Shown: positions 22,363-34,099 of the stretch, in pieces
How positions within the stretch are numbered: position 1 is the stretch's first letter
Layout of the letters: every line of letters begins with the position of its first letter
NCBI GenBank assembly: GCA_028532985.1
Contig: JANCIK010000013.1
Coordinates: forward strand, 1,426,001-1,490,000
From: Stropharia rugosoannulata
Taxonomy: Eukaryota > Basidiomycota > Agaricomycetes > Agaricales > Strophariaceae
Direction of reading: 5' to 3'
Length of the DNA: 64,000 nt
Notes under the pieces: generated by a model
What the model was told of the DNA's origin: nothing
What the model saw: only the letters and a program-made list of their open reading frames with translations
Databases searched by the model: none
Translations under genes and position numbers: made by a program

Positions 22363-24712
22363 ATGCCTACACCAGAAGAAACCCCGGCCTCTACACAGAT
22401 ATGGACAGCGAAGGAGTTGGAGATTTTGAGGGATCATGTCGAGGGATATCGTGCACAGGTCAAAGAGCGGAAGGGCACTTTCCTCGCTGAAAAGGTCATC
22501 AAAATGATCAAAGCATTGTGGGGATCACGATACAAAAAAAGTAATCCCAATTTCGATGAAAAGATGCAAGAGGAATGGAAGAAGAAAAAAAGGGTATGCC
22601 CCAAGCAATGTATGCAATGTAACGCCTAATGCTGTAACAGTCAATATGCAATTGGTTCAAGAATAATGCTAAGATGTCGAGGCGCATGAAAATTAAAGGT
22701 TTTAACATGGATGTTACCTTTGACTCTGTTGTCATTGCACGTAAAGGCAAGGAGATTGAAGAGGAAGCAAAGCGCCGTGCACGAAAGGCACTGGGTGGGA
22801 GTGATCAGGAATCTGATGGTGACGATGACAGGGTCGCGGATGATGAGGCCGGCTGTGGGGCCGGCGGTTACAGTAGCCGTTCCTGGATCAAATATTATGC
22901 AGGGGCAAAGAAGTATATTAAGGAGATGCTGACAGATGAGGAACGAGATGCAATCAAAATGGAGGTGATGGAATGGAAAGCGAAGGGTGTGCCACCAGAG
23001 GTTCAAGCCAAGTCAGTTTTTGATTACACCGCCGGTCCATTACTAAGAGACTGTATAGACAAGCTGTGAAGCACTGTTCAGACATTTGTCGTGAAGTGGA
23101 TAGGAAAATGTTTGAGAGCATGGGTGTGAGATCACTCTGGATCACAACTTTTGATAAACCAGACGGACATGCTACATTCACAATGTGAGCATCTCTGCAG
23201 TTGACATGAATGTTCCTGACCGCCGGTCAGCTACGATACCCAGGTAGTGCAGCCTAATGCGCCAATGAATTTTCCCAGCTTTCAAGAATTTGATCCGAAT
23301 AGCTACACAGCAATTAGGACCAGTTACATAAAATACATTGAGCACATCACTGCTCTCAAGCGTGGCGAGGCCGCCGGTGCTGAATCTGTAGAACACCAGG
23401 CCAGCTCTCATCCATCAGGGATGCCCTGGATGCCTGCCTATAATCCAAAGGGACGCAAAGAAAGTCTCAGGGTCATGCAGGGGATGATCTGCAAGTACTA
23501 CGGATTGCACTTCGGTATGTGTATATGTTTTCAACGTAATTTGACAATTAATGTATGTACCTGATTGAGTAGCACTAGCAACGAAATCATCCAGGGGCCC
23601 ACCGTACACATCAATCAAAAACAAGCACAATTGGCAGGACTTCGTCGACCCTCTCTACATGCCTCATGGCATCTCGTTTCGGGACCCTTCATCATATAAC
23701 AGGTCAACAGCATTTGATATTCTCAATCTCATCCGCCGGTTGCGGCAAATGAAATTCCTTCAAATTTCATGCCATTCCTAATGGCGCTGTTGAACCGTGC
23801 CTCAGATGTACCCTGAAGAGTTATTCACATCATTCGCTATACCAGACCCAGACCTCGGGATGAATAGAGAGGATGATATCAGTTTGGCTGACCTTCAACA
23901 AATGGCAGAAGTCTACACTGATGACTCTATCACCACAAAGTCGCAGGATAGTGATGCACCGCCGGTCATGATTCTCGATCGGCGCCATCAGATGATGACA
24001 ATATGTCAGGAAGTCCAGCACCCCTGACGAGACTCAAGCACAAGGAGTCATCCATATCTGAAGACAATGTGGACCGCCGCCTAGACAAATAACTAATAGG
24101 ATTAGATCCAGGTCAAGATTCATTGCAAAAAAGTTTATTCTCAAGAATCGTAAGGGTAAGAAGAAAGAATCAGTTTCGGAACATGATTCAGATGTGGAGG
24201 ACCAGTCAGACAAGGTGGAAGAATTAAGAGACCGGCAGTTAACATCTGCATCAGGATCAGTTGACGACCGCTGGTCTGACAGCAAAGATGAAGGACCCAG
24301 CAGAAGAAATACATTCCGTGCCCAGAAAGGCAGACCCCCTGGACTGCGGGATATATCGAATACAAGGGATAGAAATCAGTCAAGGGTAAGAATTGTCGAA
24401 CCTGATGCAAAGGAAGGAGGAACAAAGCAGACAAAACACAAGACTGTTTCCAGAGGACGCTCACACAGCAAGAATGGAGATGGAGAAAGTGAACGCCGGT
24501 CTTCCAGACGAATTGCTTCAAGACCGGCGGTCTCGGATATCGAGAATGTGGTTGAAGTCAAGAGGCACCGAGGACGACCAAAGTTAAGGGAACATGTTGA
24601 CAATGCTCACGGCATGCGCCATTCAGCTCGCCTAGCCTCGCGCCGACCAGCCTCGACTGACCACAACAGTGGCCACAAAAAATCTTCAACAAATAGACGA
24701 TCGGGGAAATAA
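22363..24712 (+). CDS. KDZ-associated protein with C-terminal AT-hooks
   Basis: The N-terminus (WTAKELEILRDHVEGYR, then after a 48-bp intron NWFKNNAK) matches a large Agaricomycete family often found near such transposons, of unknown biochemical role. Further exons encode SRSWIKYYAGAKKYIKEML, REVDRKMFESMGVRSLWITT, YIKYIEHITALKRG and NWQDFVDPLYMPHGISF. The tail has basic tracts and AT-hook-like KRHRGRPKLRE and QKGRPPGLR, suggesting minor-groove DNA binding. The frame is not continuous: two stops near 23,780 and a shift near 24,080, at a GACCGCCGCC variant of the word, must be introns or lesions. Several introns carry the word (acceptor CCGCCGGTCAG near 23,230). Confidence 0.6.
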
Positions 24713-25064
24713 TGAAACCGCCGGTCTCACCGCCGGTCTCACATGTCACAATCAGTCGAAAATGTACATAAAGTTACCTAGGGATAGATATATTGTGATA
24801 CATTTAAATTAACTTCTAACCTGACATGACGCCGCCGGCCACAATTTGCAACTTCGCATATTAAGGACTTCACACATTTTGCATCAATGTATATTTTTAC
24901 CTGACTTCACTCAAACTGATGTTTACAAGCAAATGACAAAAAATTAATTTTACTTTGACTTCTGAAGTCAAAGTTTCAAGATATACTGATACATTAAATT
25001 GCCCTTGATCTAACTTCAAGGGGCGGTATATACAGACAAAAAAAATCGAGATGCAAGGAGGATG
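24713..25064. other. Convergent intergenic region in KDZ1
   Basis: No gene. The two flanking genes end here. The word is clustered directly after the first stop (ACCGCCGGTCTC twice, 12 bp apart, at about 24,718-24,741). The rest is AT-rich and contains AACTTCAAG and TGACTTCTGAAGTCA-like palindromic bits. Confidence 0.5.
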
Positions 25065-27306
25065 TCACCGGCGGCCTTTGGTGCGAGTGCGCTTCGCCGG
25101 TGGCTCCTCGTTCTCCTCACCCTCATTCCCTCGCTTGGCACCGGCGGTCGTCCCTGCTGTCTTGCTCTTTCCTCCACCCTTCCCCCTCTGACTCCTCGTC
25201 TTCTTCACAGGCGCCTCAACCTGCGACACCGAGTCCAGCTCATCCTCCTCGCTGGCGCCCTCGTCATTGTCTCCCCCCTCAGCCTTCCCATCCCCCTGCT
25301 CGGTGGGCGACTCTGCAGCCACGACCATAGGCGTGTCGCTGTCAGTGCCCACGTTCTCCTCGTCTTCTTCTTCGTGTTCTGGGGACTCAGGAGGCGGTGT
25401 GCGCACCTCGATGAGATCTTGGGCGGAGGGGGCAGGTGGGCGAGAAGGGACAGGCGAAGGGGAATGGGCAGGGGATGGAGACAGGGCAGGTGGACGGTGC
25501 GGGACCGGTGAAGGCGATAAAGGAGGGGGAGTGGGGGCCGGCGGTCCAGTCGACACCGGCGGTGGCGTCTTCCGAGGGACTTGGATGTCGAACGGCGTCA
25601 TTGACCTTGACTTCGGCCGTGACGTCTGTGCAATGACCTGCTCCAGCAGGCTCCTCAGAGCCCGCTGTCCCTCCATCAACTCCGTCAGGGCTCGCCCATG
25701 CCCCTCAACCACCACCTTCAACTCCTGGACCTTGTCTGTCAGGTCCTGCGCATCAGCCCGTATCGTCGTCAGTTCCTCGACCGCCTCCGTTGTCTTCTCG
25801 AGCGTCTTCGAGAGCTCCTGGTTCTGGCGCTGGAGCGCCCGAACGTCTGTTGTCGCGTCGTCGAATCCGCGCTCGACGTTGCAGGTGATCACTCGCGTTT
25901 GCTCCAACGTCATCATAATGACGTCCCCGACGTTCTCGGCGTCCGCGAAGACTTTCTTGCGGTCCTCGTCGACGTAGCGACTCAGGTGGTGGTCCCAGGG
26001 GGCGACTTTGTCGGCCAGTGTCATGGCGCCCGGCGTCTTGAGGCAGGGCTTCTTGTACATGTATTGACATGTACTACAAGCCCTGACGGGGTTCTCCCGC
26101 ATTTCCTTCTCATGCTCCGGGGACTCGACGTAGCAGGGTGTGCCGCGATTGATACAAGACCAACAAGGCGTCTTGGTCTTGTAGCAATCGGCGGGCATCC
26201 GCCCCTTAGACGTGGTAGATCGCGCGCGTGCCTTCCCCTTGCCCTTGGCCGCCGGTTTCCCATCGGACTCGCTGTCATCGTCCACTTGCCTCGATTTCCT
26301 CGACGCTGCTGTCCTCGCCTCTGGCTCGCTCTGGGTCGCCTTGCCCTTGCCCTTCTTCGTGGGACGCTGTACCTCTTCCTCGTCCTCGTCGTCCTCGTAT
26401 TCGCTTTCATCGTCCGTGTCCACGACGAATTCATGCGATTTTGTTGCCGCCGGTTGTCTAGACGGGCCAGCCACCGGCGGCCTGGTGGCTGGCCCCTTCG
26501 CATTCTTGGCCTTGGGCTTGACAGTGGCCTCCTTCTCGCTGGCCTTGACACCGGCGGTCGCCTTCGCCTTCTTCTGCTTCGGCACCTTCTGCAAAGGCAG
26601 CGCCACGACGACCTCAACAACGTCTTTGAACGCTGCTGGGTGTGCGCCTGTGGGGGACGGTGTCTTCTCCCGTGTCGCGATTTTCGATGACTTCGCCTTG
26701 GCGGCGACAGGGGCAGGTGGTGCGGGAGGGGGAGAGGCAGGCGCAGGGGGGGGTGGGGAGGCCTTCTTCGCCTCTGTTGCTTTGGCCGCCGGTGCAGCCT
26801 TGACCGGCGGTGCAGGCTTCACCCCGACAGTCGCCGGTCGATTGACTAAGAATGTGTCAGAAATGAACAAAAGGTTATAATATTTATTACTCACCAATGA
26901 TAGGCATGCTGCCTATATCCACTTCCACCTTCCCCTGCTCCTGCCTCCGTAGGACGTATAGCCCCGTCTCCACCATCTCCTTGAATGCGTCCCAGCGCAC
27001 GTTGTCTGCGTCTCGGCCATCGGAATTCGCGTCCTTGGACAACAGCTTGCGCACATAGTTGTAGAGCGTGAGCCCTACAGTGCACCCAGCAGCCGACTGC
27101 TTGCGGACTTGAAGTTCAACCTATTGTTAATGAATGGTCAGTAAACTAAACATAGAACATGTAACAAAAAAACTCACCAAGGACTTCCAAAGTCTGGACC
27201 TCTCCTTCAAAAACAGTTGGCTCCCTCCCTCCCAAATTCGCACACAGTCGTGATGGAATGCGACGATTGCGTCTCGGATTTCAAGGTTGCTGTGAGACGA
27301 AGCCAT
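25065..27306 (-). CDS. Cys-cluster/coiled-coil protein of KDZ1 (candidate DNA reader)
   Basis: Three exons (27,306-27,181; about 27,121-26,894; about 26,847-25,065) give a protein of about 710 residues. The N-terminal ~118 residues are globular (ASSHSNLEIRDAIVAFHHD ... NYVRKLLSKDANSDGRDADN). A long Pro/Ala/Lys-rich linker, an acidic patch (DESEYEDDEDEEEV) and basic tracts follow. The Cys cluster is TPCWSCINRGTPC then RACSTCQYMYKKPCLK; a coiled coil (LQRQNQELSKTLEKTTEAVE) and a Pro-rich tail with a basic end (KKTRSQRGKGGG) close the chain. Such layouts in mushroom genomes suggest zinc-dependent nucleic-acid binding; no function is proven. Gypsy A encodes a protein with a similar cluster and layout (34,100-36,112). 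The linker and introns contain many ACCGGCGG words. Confidence 0.7.
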
Positions 27307-27912
27307 GAAGAAAGGTAAAGGGAATTATTGAGAAGAAGAGGACGCGGGGTGTGGGAGAGAAGAGAAATGTTCCGTTGATGGCTGTGCGCTATTATAAAGT
27401 TCAACCATCTACAAATAATAGTCAACATTCCCACGCAAAGCAATCAACAGACTTCAGCTTTTCAAAACCAAAGGCAACATCTGGACATCGCCAGTCTTAG
27501 TAAAACCGCCGGTGCATATCAATAATGTGCATTTTTATAAAAAATTTGTCACTGGTGTGGGCTACCATAGCATAATAATTAGGTATATACCTTTAGCCAA
27601 AACACATCGCCGGTCTCAGTTAGACCGGCGGTGCATAATATTGTTGTACGATAATCTGGGCAGGTATGGCCTCAATTGTAATGGTCTATAATATTGTTAT
27701 TATGCTGGCTAATAGTCATATACTACACTTGCAACGGTCCCATTATGCATAGTAGTATATTCATTTCATGAGTATGAACATTGATCACCTGAGACCGGCG
27801 ATGTATACAACACCTCTGGTTTCCAATTTCCAACAATCATATGTGCAACATGAGCCCATATACCATTGTAATATACCAGACTCACAGATGTATAGGAGTA
27901 TCTTAATTTATG

Positions 27913-28356
27913 GTCCCAGACCATTCATTATCCCAGACCGGCGATTCTCAGCGTCCACCGCCGGTTTTCATACAATCATTAGTTCAAAATCAGCCATGAA
28001 CCACGGTAATATAATAGCCTCACACTGGTCCCGTGATGTATAGTAGTATATTAATTTATGGTCCCATACCATTTATTATTCCAGACCGGCGATTCTCATC
28101 ATGCACCGCCGGTTTTCATACAATCATTTGTTCAAAATCAGCCATGAACCACGGTAATATAATAGCCTCACACTGGTCCCGTGATGTATAGTAGTATATT
28201 AATTTATGGTCCCATACCATTTATTATTCCAGACCGGCGATTCTCATCATGCACCGCCGGTTTTCATACAATCATTTGTTCAAAATCAGCCATGAACCAC
28301 GGTAATATACTAGCCTCACACTGGTCCCCTGAAAAATAGTAGTATATTGAATTTGA
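27913..28356. repeat. Three 148-bp tandem repeats at the KDZ1 right end
   Basis: Units start at 27,913, 28,061 and 28,209 (GTCCCANACCATT...), so the period is 148 bp; the third merges into the right inverted repeat. Each unit holds one ACCGGCGA and one ACCGCCGG site plus TAGTATATTAA. The left end of the element has a single unit, so the repeats arose by local amplification. Confidence 0.85.
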
Positions 28357-28639
28357 ATAGCGCCGGTCAACAATCGAAATCGCCGGTCTAGCACAGCCCA
28401 TCTGCCATTTGACACCGCTGCTCGACATAGAGAACCGCCGGTTGATCTTGCCCTGATGACCATCACCATTTGTCGACAATGGCCCCGTAAAACACGGTAA
28501 TATACTAGAAAGCTATTAGTCCCGTGTGACACGGTAGTATACTAGTTCTGCAATGGCTCAAAATAACTCCGTGATCTACGGTATAATAATAGTTCACTGT
28601 AGCACTATAGATTACTGTACCCAGGCACTGTCCTATGTG
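28176..28639 (-). repeat. KDZ1 right terminal inverted repeat
   Basis: The sequence is the reverse complement of 14,361-14,824, ending GGCACTGTCCTATGTG. Gypsy copy B begins at once on its right side. Confidence 0.9.
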
Positions 28640-29018
28640 CTTAATTTTCTTTATGTATTTTCTTCTTGTACCCTCCCTTACTATTCTATCTAGCATATGT
28701 AGAGTAGCTTTTGTTTAGTATTATATGCTTTCAATTATTTTCTTGCCTCCCTTTTGTGTGATCCTGAGCCCTTTATTTCTTCTCAAGATAGTGTCATAAA
28801 CAGCCAGTTCTCCTTTGAGCGAGTCCAAGCACGATGCGCGCATATGACCGGCACACACTTGCAAGTATGTGCCCACCAACTTCCACTCCTGTCCCGAGCT
28901 CCTGATCTCTCTGCTCTATCTCCTTTAGCTCCTAGATTTATCCCTGCTTGGCTAGGCCATCTCTCCCCCCCACTATAAATTCAACTGTCCCCAGTTGAGA
29001 GTTTCTTTACTCTCTGTT

Positions 29019-29499
29019 ATGGCTCTCTGGTATCAGCACACCGCTGTGGCTCGCCAATTTACCTTGCTATTGAGACAACTCGCTACTCATGCAGAGCTCG
29101 CGGAAGACTGCCACAACAGCCCTTTTCACTTTCCTCTACAGTCTGCTCAGTCCCTTGTGCGTGCACTGGTAAAGTCCTTATGTTCATGCAATCGCTTCCT
29201 CTGCTGACATTTTCCTCCAGGATCGCATTACACTGCCTTTGCATTTTATTGATTTCAATCGCCAATTCCTGGCTTTAGTCATGACAATCGTGTTTTACGA
29301 AGGCCGCACTCAGCGCAGATTCAGCGATGATCATTTCGATGTGTGCATGCTCAGCAACGCCGCTCTTCACATTCTCGATCGGTACAGCCATCTTGGCATG
29401 CCTTTTCACAATCTCCCACCCTCGGAACCAACAGGGACCGCCCTTCTAGACATAGATCCCGACGCTGCCCTTGTAGTAGATGATATTAGCTACGATTGA
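29019..29499 (+). CDS. Copy-B version of Gypsy accessory gene 2
   Basis: Two exons encode MALWYQHTAVARQFTLLLRQ and, after a 50-odd-bp intron, DRITLPLHFIDFNRQF ... DAALVVDDISYD. The frame is open and follows the copy-A gene at 36,606-37,086 almost codon by codon. Function unknown. A TATAAATT element lies about 45 bp upstream, as in copy A. Confidence 0.6.
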
Positions 29500-29548
29500 G
29501 CCCGTGCACATTTCTGATGGATTGTTTAGTGATATATATGATCCCTCA

Positions 29549-30117
29549 ATGAACCTGTCTTTTATCATCATGCCCTCCTTCGATACCAAAAGTAATCTCC
29601 TTCAACGTGTAAGGTCTGATCCTTCCTTCCTACGCTTAGCTGCTCTACCCAAGCGGGCGCTAGCTGATATTCCACTCGATGATCATGTGTGCGTCTGCCG
29701 CATTTACATAGGCGCCCTTCATTTCATTCTTGAGGCTGTGACTGAACCGCTATTTCCCATGGCCATCTGCCTAGACATGATGCATTATGTTCAAGACCAT
29801 GCAGTGCACACATGTCTCCTTTTTCCGCCCTTTTCGTGTGCGGCTCTGATATCCTTGTAGCGGGCTCTGGTGCTGACCGAAGCTACATGTCACTCGCCTC
29901 GCATATTGCACTTGTGCGCTCAGCTTCACTATAGCGAGCTCGTCCTGCGCTTGTGTGGTACTACTGATGCTGAGCACTACAGCACCCTCCCTCACTCTGA
30001 ACACTTCCAACAACTTCACTATGCCGCCCAGGTCTTTTACCAGGAGGAATTCTTTCCTGTGGGTCTTTCTCCTCATGCACTGTGCTGACCCTGACAATCA
30101 CTTCTTAGGATGTTTAA
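29549..30117 (+). CDS. Copy-B version of Gypsy accessory gene 3
   Basis: The exons match copy A (SNLLQRVRSDPSFLRLAALP, HVCVCRIYIGALHFILEAV, then RALVLTEATCHSPRI) with the same introns and the same tiny last exon GAT GTT TAA. The frame appears open. Function unknown. Confidence 0.55.
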
Positions 30118-30619
30118 TTCCCGAACTGACATTTTGCCGTCTTTTCCATTGATAACTATCTATAGTCATAGCTAGCATCTATTCCTTGGTACATGTGTCA
30201 TGACCCTGTATTTGAAATAAGACTGTCGGGTAACATTGTTATGCATTTTCAGCATCAATCCCAAAACAGACATCATTTTGCCAAACGGGGAAAGACCTGC
30301 ATCTCCTCTGATGCGCGCACTCTTTTGCTGCAATGCGCGCACAGTCTTCCCCCCTTCTTCTCGTTGCTATATGGGCTCTTGTATTCAGGTCCCTTCCATC
30401 CCACTCAATCTCCGTGAATGTAACGTTGGACAGGTATAGCCCTGTGCTATGACCCATCTGGACCCTTTTGTAAAGTCCCTCTTTTAACTCCTTGGGCCTG
30501 CTGTTCGGTCAGTCACCAGCTGCGCACTGTGCTGATCAACCCGGTGAAGACTATATAAGCGCTTGCCGTTTTCTGTATGAGTGCATCGCACTTTATTCCA
30601 GCTGTTCTCAACTTCTACC

Positions 30620-31529
30620 ATGGCCACTACTCATGCTCCTCTTTTTAACTTCACCAATGTCAAGCATCAACTCTTGCTGATCCAGGACATTCATGGGTTG
30701 GCCTCTGCCACCCCTGCAAATTACACCGGCAGTCTGGAGCTACTTGCTGTCGATTTGGTGCGTGCATTGCACGGTTCCCTTGTTGTATGTTACTGACTTT
30801 GTCTGGCATGATTGCAGAACTGCTGGCGTGACGCGCACAGCGGTATCACTCGCGTTATAAACAACAATGAAGCTATCGAGATACTCAATGAGACTCGCGC
30901 CATATATACGTCACTCGAAGCTGACCACCATATTTGCTCCTTCTCCCCTGCCGCCAATGCATTTATCAATTTGCATGAACAAGTCCTCAAGGCTAAAGCT
31001 GCCGCTTCTCGTCAGCGCACCCATACCCCTACTGGACCTGTGCGTTCCTCTTCCTCTCCTAACCCTTTCTATACTTAATCCCCTTTTTGGTGCGCACAGT
31101 GCAACATTCGCATTCTTATGTGTTCCGCAACTGCGGACCTTGAGACCGCCTCCACACCTGGAGGTACTACATCTCCTGACTCTGACAATGACAAGGTGTG
31201 GCTAACCTTGGTTTCTTTACCAGACATCACTAACATGCAACTTTACATGCTCCTCAAAAAGATGGCCCTTAACGACAAAGTTGAAGCCGCAACTGAGGGA
31301 GGTCCTCCCAGCAGGCAGCATACACCCGAGCCAAGTCCTAACAAGAAGCGTGCCGCGCCTCCTGATACTCCTAAACAGGTGTGTGTTTGACCCGTCTCCG
31401 CTGCGCGCACTTAGATTCTTATAGAAATACCAGCACGAGCACGGAGACACGCCTGGTTACTGCTCGTCCCTTGGTCAAGGCATGACTTATCGTCAAACCG
31501 AAGCTTCGTCGCTCACTCCGTGATGCCGC
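30620..31529 (+). pseudogene. Copy-B version of Gypsy accessory gene 4, split by LTR C
   Basis: MATTHAPLFNFTNVKHQL and NNNEAIEILNETRAIYTSLE match copy A; the exon reading QTEASSLTP-like RRSLRDAA is cut at 31,529 by the LTR C insertion. The remainder (GEASPKKARLGSEG and the last exon with LVLDNDKVNACLDA) lies at 50,674-51,080, where an extra GC pair shifts the frame near the end. Confidence 0.75.
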
Positions 31530-32293
31530 TGATAGGGCACCTAAGTGCCTGGCCATGAAATTTTGCGATTTTACTACAAATCCTATCATTTCAGTAGTCT
31601 AGACTATTAAAGTCGTATTAAAGACTTCAGTATGACCCAATGAGAGACAGAGAATAATGAAGACAAGTGTAGACCTCCACTTAATCAATTAAGCGGGCTA
31701 TTTTAACTATAAGCGAAACCACACTAAAAGCTTAAGTAAAAGTGACAACGGTAACTGTCCACGTTAAAGAACTTAACTGGAGAGTAAACCAAGAGACTTT
31801 AAAACAAGCGGGTTAATAAGCCTTTACGGTTGGACTTAGTCGCATGACCAGTATGGCTTATAAGCGCATCTGACCGGCTTAAAGTTAGAATAATAATAAG
31901 CCCGGCATAAAGGAGAGCACAGGTACGCTTTGCATTTAACCCGGTATAATTATACCGGGCTAAATGTAAAGTTACTGCCCAAGAAAATACACTTAGTAAT
32001 GTCGTCAATTTCGAGGAAGTCAGATAAGCGGGTTAAACAGAGTGCAAAGGCAGAGGCATTATACCGGGTTAAATTATACCGGGTTAAATGACACCAACCA
32101 TAACGAAGAAACTCGACTAGAGACTTATAGCAGGTCAGTCTTCTAAAAAACCAGCCATCGAAAACGAGAGATTAGGAAAAGCAAATCATTATGCTGGGTT
32201 ATTTAACTCGAGTAATTATACCGGGCTATTTGACTTAGGCATTATACTGGGCTAAATGACTTAGTCGTTATACCGGGCTGTTTGATTGAACGT

Positions 32294-33508
32294 TGAGAGG
32301 TCTACTGCGTGGCTAGACTCGAAATCGCGAAACACAACACACACACACACCCAGCGGAGCGAGATCCTATCCTTTAGATCGAGCGAACGCCCTCAACTAA
32401 ACGGCTAGTTTAATCTATGCTCTGCTCTGGTTCACGTTCTGGGCGTGCGATGCGCGCACCTCGTGTCCTCTAGTCTTTGTAATAGCAAGTAGTGCCTGCA
32501 AGTTCGTTTGTAAGGAGGGGTTTAATTCTAGTAAATCTCGGATAGAGCCCGGTTGCTAGTGGCGTGCGCTAGGCAAAATGATAAATGAAATAAGTTGTTT
32601 TTAGCGAACGGCTTCGCTGCGCGCACTTCCGGGTCCGGTGACCTCGTGCGATGCGCGGACTCTCCAAAGTCCAACAATCCAAGACTCTCCAAAGTCTTTC
32701 ACCCGGCGGTGCAGTCTCGCAGTCTAAACACTACAGTGCGAGTTTCCGTACACGGTTGTACTGACTCCTCACTGAGCTCTCCAAATGACCCGGTGGCCAG
32801 AAGCTATCCAAAACTCCTATGATTCACAAATACTTCACAGTTAAAACCCTAACAAAAGCTAAACACAGCCCGCTGACGGCCTGGGACAGAACCCAGCACA
32901 CAGATCTAGTGGGTAGACAATTGCTTAAATTACTATAGACCAGGATACAGGTTTATATGCGATGCGCGCATGTGTACTAATCATAAGGTAAAGTAAATAC
33001 TAGCAACGCGCGGCCAAAGGTCCGCGCATCGCATCTGGGCTCCCCTTCTAATGTCCTGGTCCCTTGGCATTCGCTGCGCGCATATCGTTTACTCCCTTGG
33101 GCTTTTGCGCGTCTTTTGATGCGCGCCGCCACGGTCACATGATGTGTGGACTTAGACAAATTCCGCCTTTGCGATGCGCGCACATGAGATGCGCGCACAG
33201 CCCTTCACACCGCCTTTGGTAACCGCTCAGCTGTACTCACACCGCACTTCGCTGGTGCTTAACCGTTCTACGCACACTTGATCACTCGCACGGATGGCCA
33301 AACTATGCACTTTAGACTGTGCAGCTCGCTGACCAATCCCTCTCGCGATACGGTGCGCGCAGGCGCTTATAGACATGATGCTCGCGCGCTGATAGCTGCA
33401 GACTACGAGTCAGGCTCCACTCTAGTCCCGCTGTGTTTCCCGCGCGCAGTTATTCCGTTAATGGAACTTCGGACTGTTTACACCCGTAGCCAAAAAGCAG
33501 CCCTGTCA
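32294..33508 (-). repeat. 3' LTR of Gypsy A
   Basis: TGAGAGG...CCTGTCA on plus. A TATA-like GTTTATATGC (plus; ATATAAAC on the coding strand) at 32,951-32,960 lies next to GATGCGCGCA. The strand in use is minus. Confidence 0.93.
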
Positions 33509-33521
33509 TCTCCTCCCCACT
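33509..33521 (-). other. Polypurine tract of Gypsy A
   Basis: On the minus strand AGTGGGGAGGAGA directly precedes the LTR start TGACAGGG, the expected plus-strand primer. Confidence 0.85.
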
Positions 33522-33997
33522 AAAATCTTGACTGTCCTCAGTCAATTCCAGATGCGCGCATCGCTCGTGTAGTGACCGTCTACTAGTTTCCTTTCCTACT
33601 GTTTCTCGGCTTACTTGATACCCCTTTTTGGGACCCACCCGAAGCACCATTCTGAGTCATTTCTCTATTTAGTTTCTTGATTTCCTCTTTTGGCATCCCC
33701 ACGGAATCCTTCTCAGACTAAGCGTCTTTAACCGCCACTTGCGCACTGATGCGCGCACCGCCCCTTTTCCATTACTTGTTGACCTGTTGCCGATAATGGT
33801 CCCCTCATTTCCGTCGTCTAATCAGCCCTGCGTTATCGTCCTAGTTAGACCCTCCCTTTTCCTGTTTTGGGCCCTGCTGTGCCTTCCTTTTGCGGCGCGC
33901 TGTTCTAGTACATCGCCGGAAAGTTTATTCGACATACGCTCCTCGCCGTCTGGCTTCTCTCCTGCTCCAGAATTTTCCTTCGCTATTCCTCCAAACT

Positions 33998-34005
33998 TAT
34001 ATAAA
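33998..34005 (+). promoter_or_regulatory. TATA box of accessory gene 1
   Basis: TATATAAA stands 95 bp upstream of the ATG at 34,100, opposite in direction to the LTR promoter. Confidence 0.5.
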
Positions 34006-34099
34006 CCTCCTTGAATCCTTTTCAGCCCATCTCTCCTATCATCCCTCACTTCCTGCTGCTTTCCTCTCCTATCTCACTGTGGCATCTCATCGCGACTTC

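Larger units (their letters stand above)
14361..28639. mobile_element. KDZ-superfamily DNA transposon with TET/JBP gene (KDZ1)
   Basis: The element is bounded by inverted repeats that begin CACATAGGACAGTGCC and extend about 460 bp, nearly identical at both ends. It holds five genes: TET/JBP dioxygenase (+), acidic partner (-), KDZ transposase (-), AT-hook protein (+) and Cys-cluster protein (-). Association of TET/JBP genes with KDZ transposons in mushroom fungi is established. The word ACCGGCGG/CCGCCGGT recurs from end to end and stops at both boundaries. I find no target duplication: the left flank (..CATGAAAA) is the F-box-like gene and the right flank (CTTAATTT..) is Gypsy copy B. About 14.3 kb. 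Confidence 0.9.
28640..31529 (-). mobile_element. Gypsy copy B, left part (accessory region only)
   Basis: From CTTAATTTTC onward the sequence follows 36,142-39,112 of copy A. It stops at CCGC (31,526-31,529), where LTR C is inserted, and resumes at 50,670. Many TGCGCGCA sites of copy A read TGCGTGCA or TGTGCGCA here, so CpG decay is well advanced. The first accessory gene and the 3' LTR are missing on the left side, where KDZ1 abuts. Confidence 0.85.

Noticed and set aside
25062..26880. Long plus-strand open frames opposite the Cys-cluster gene
   Set aside because: They are antisense shadows of GC-rich, biased-codon minus-strand exons and show no domain.
33450..33650. Minus-strand open frame at the LTR/polypurine junction
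   Set aside because: It spans the LTR boundary and has no counterpart in other copies.
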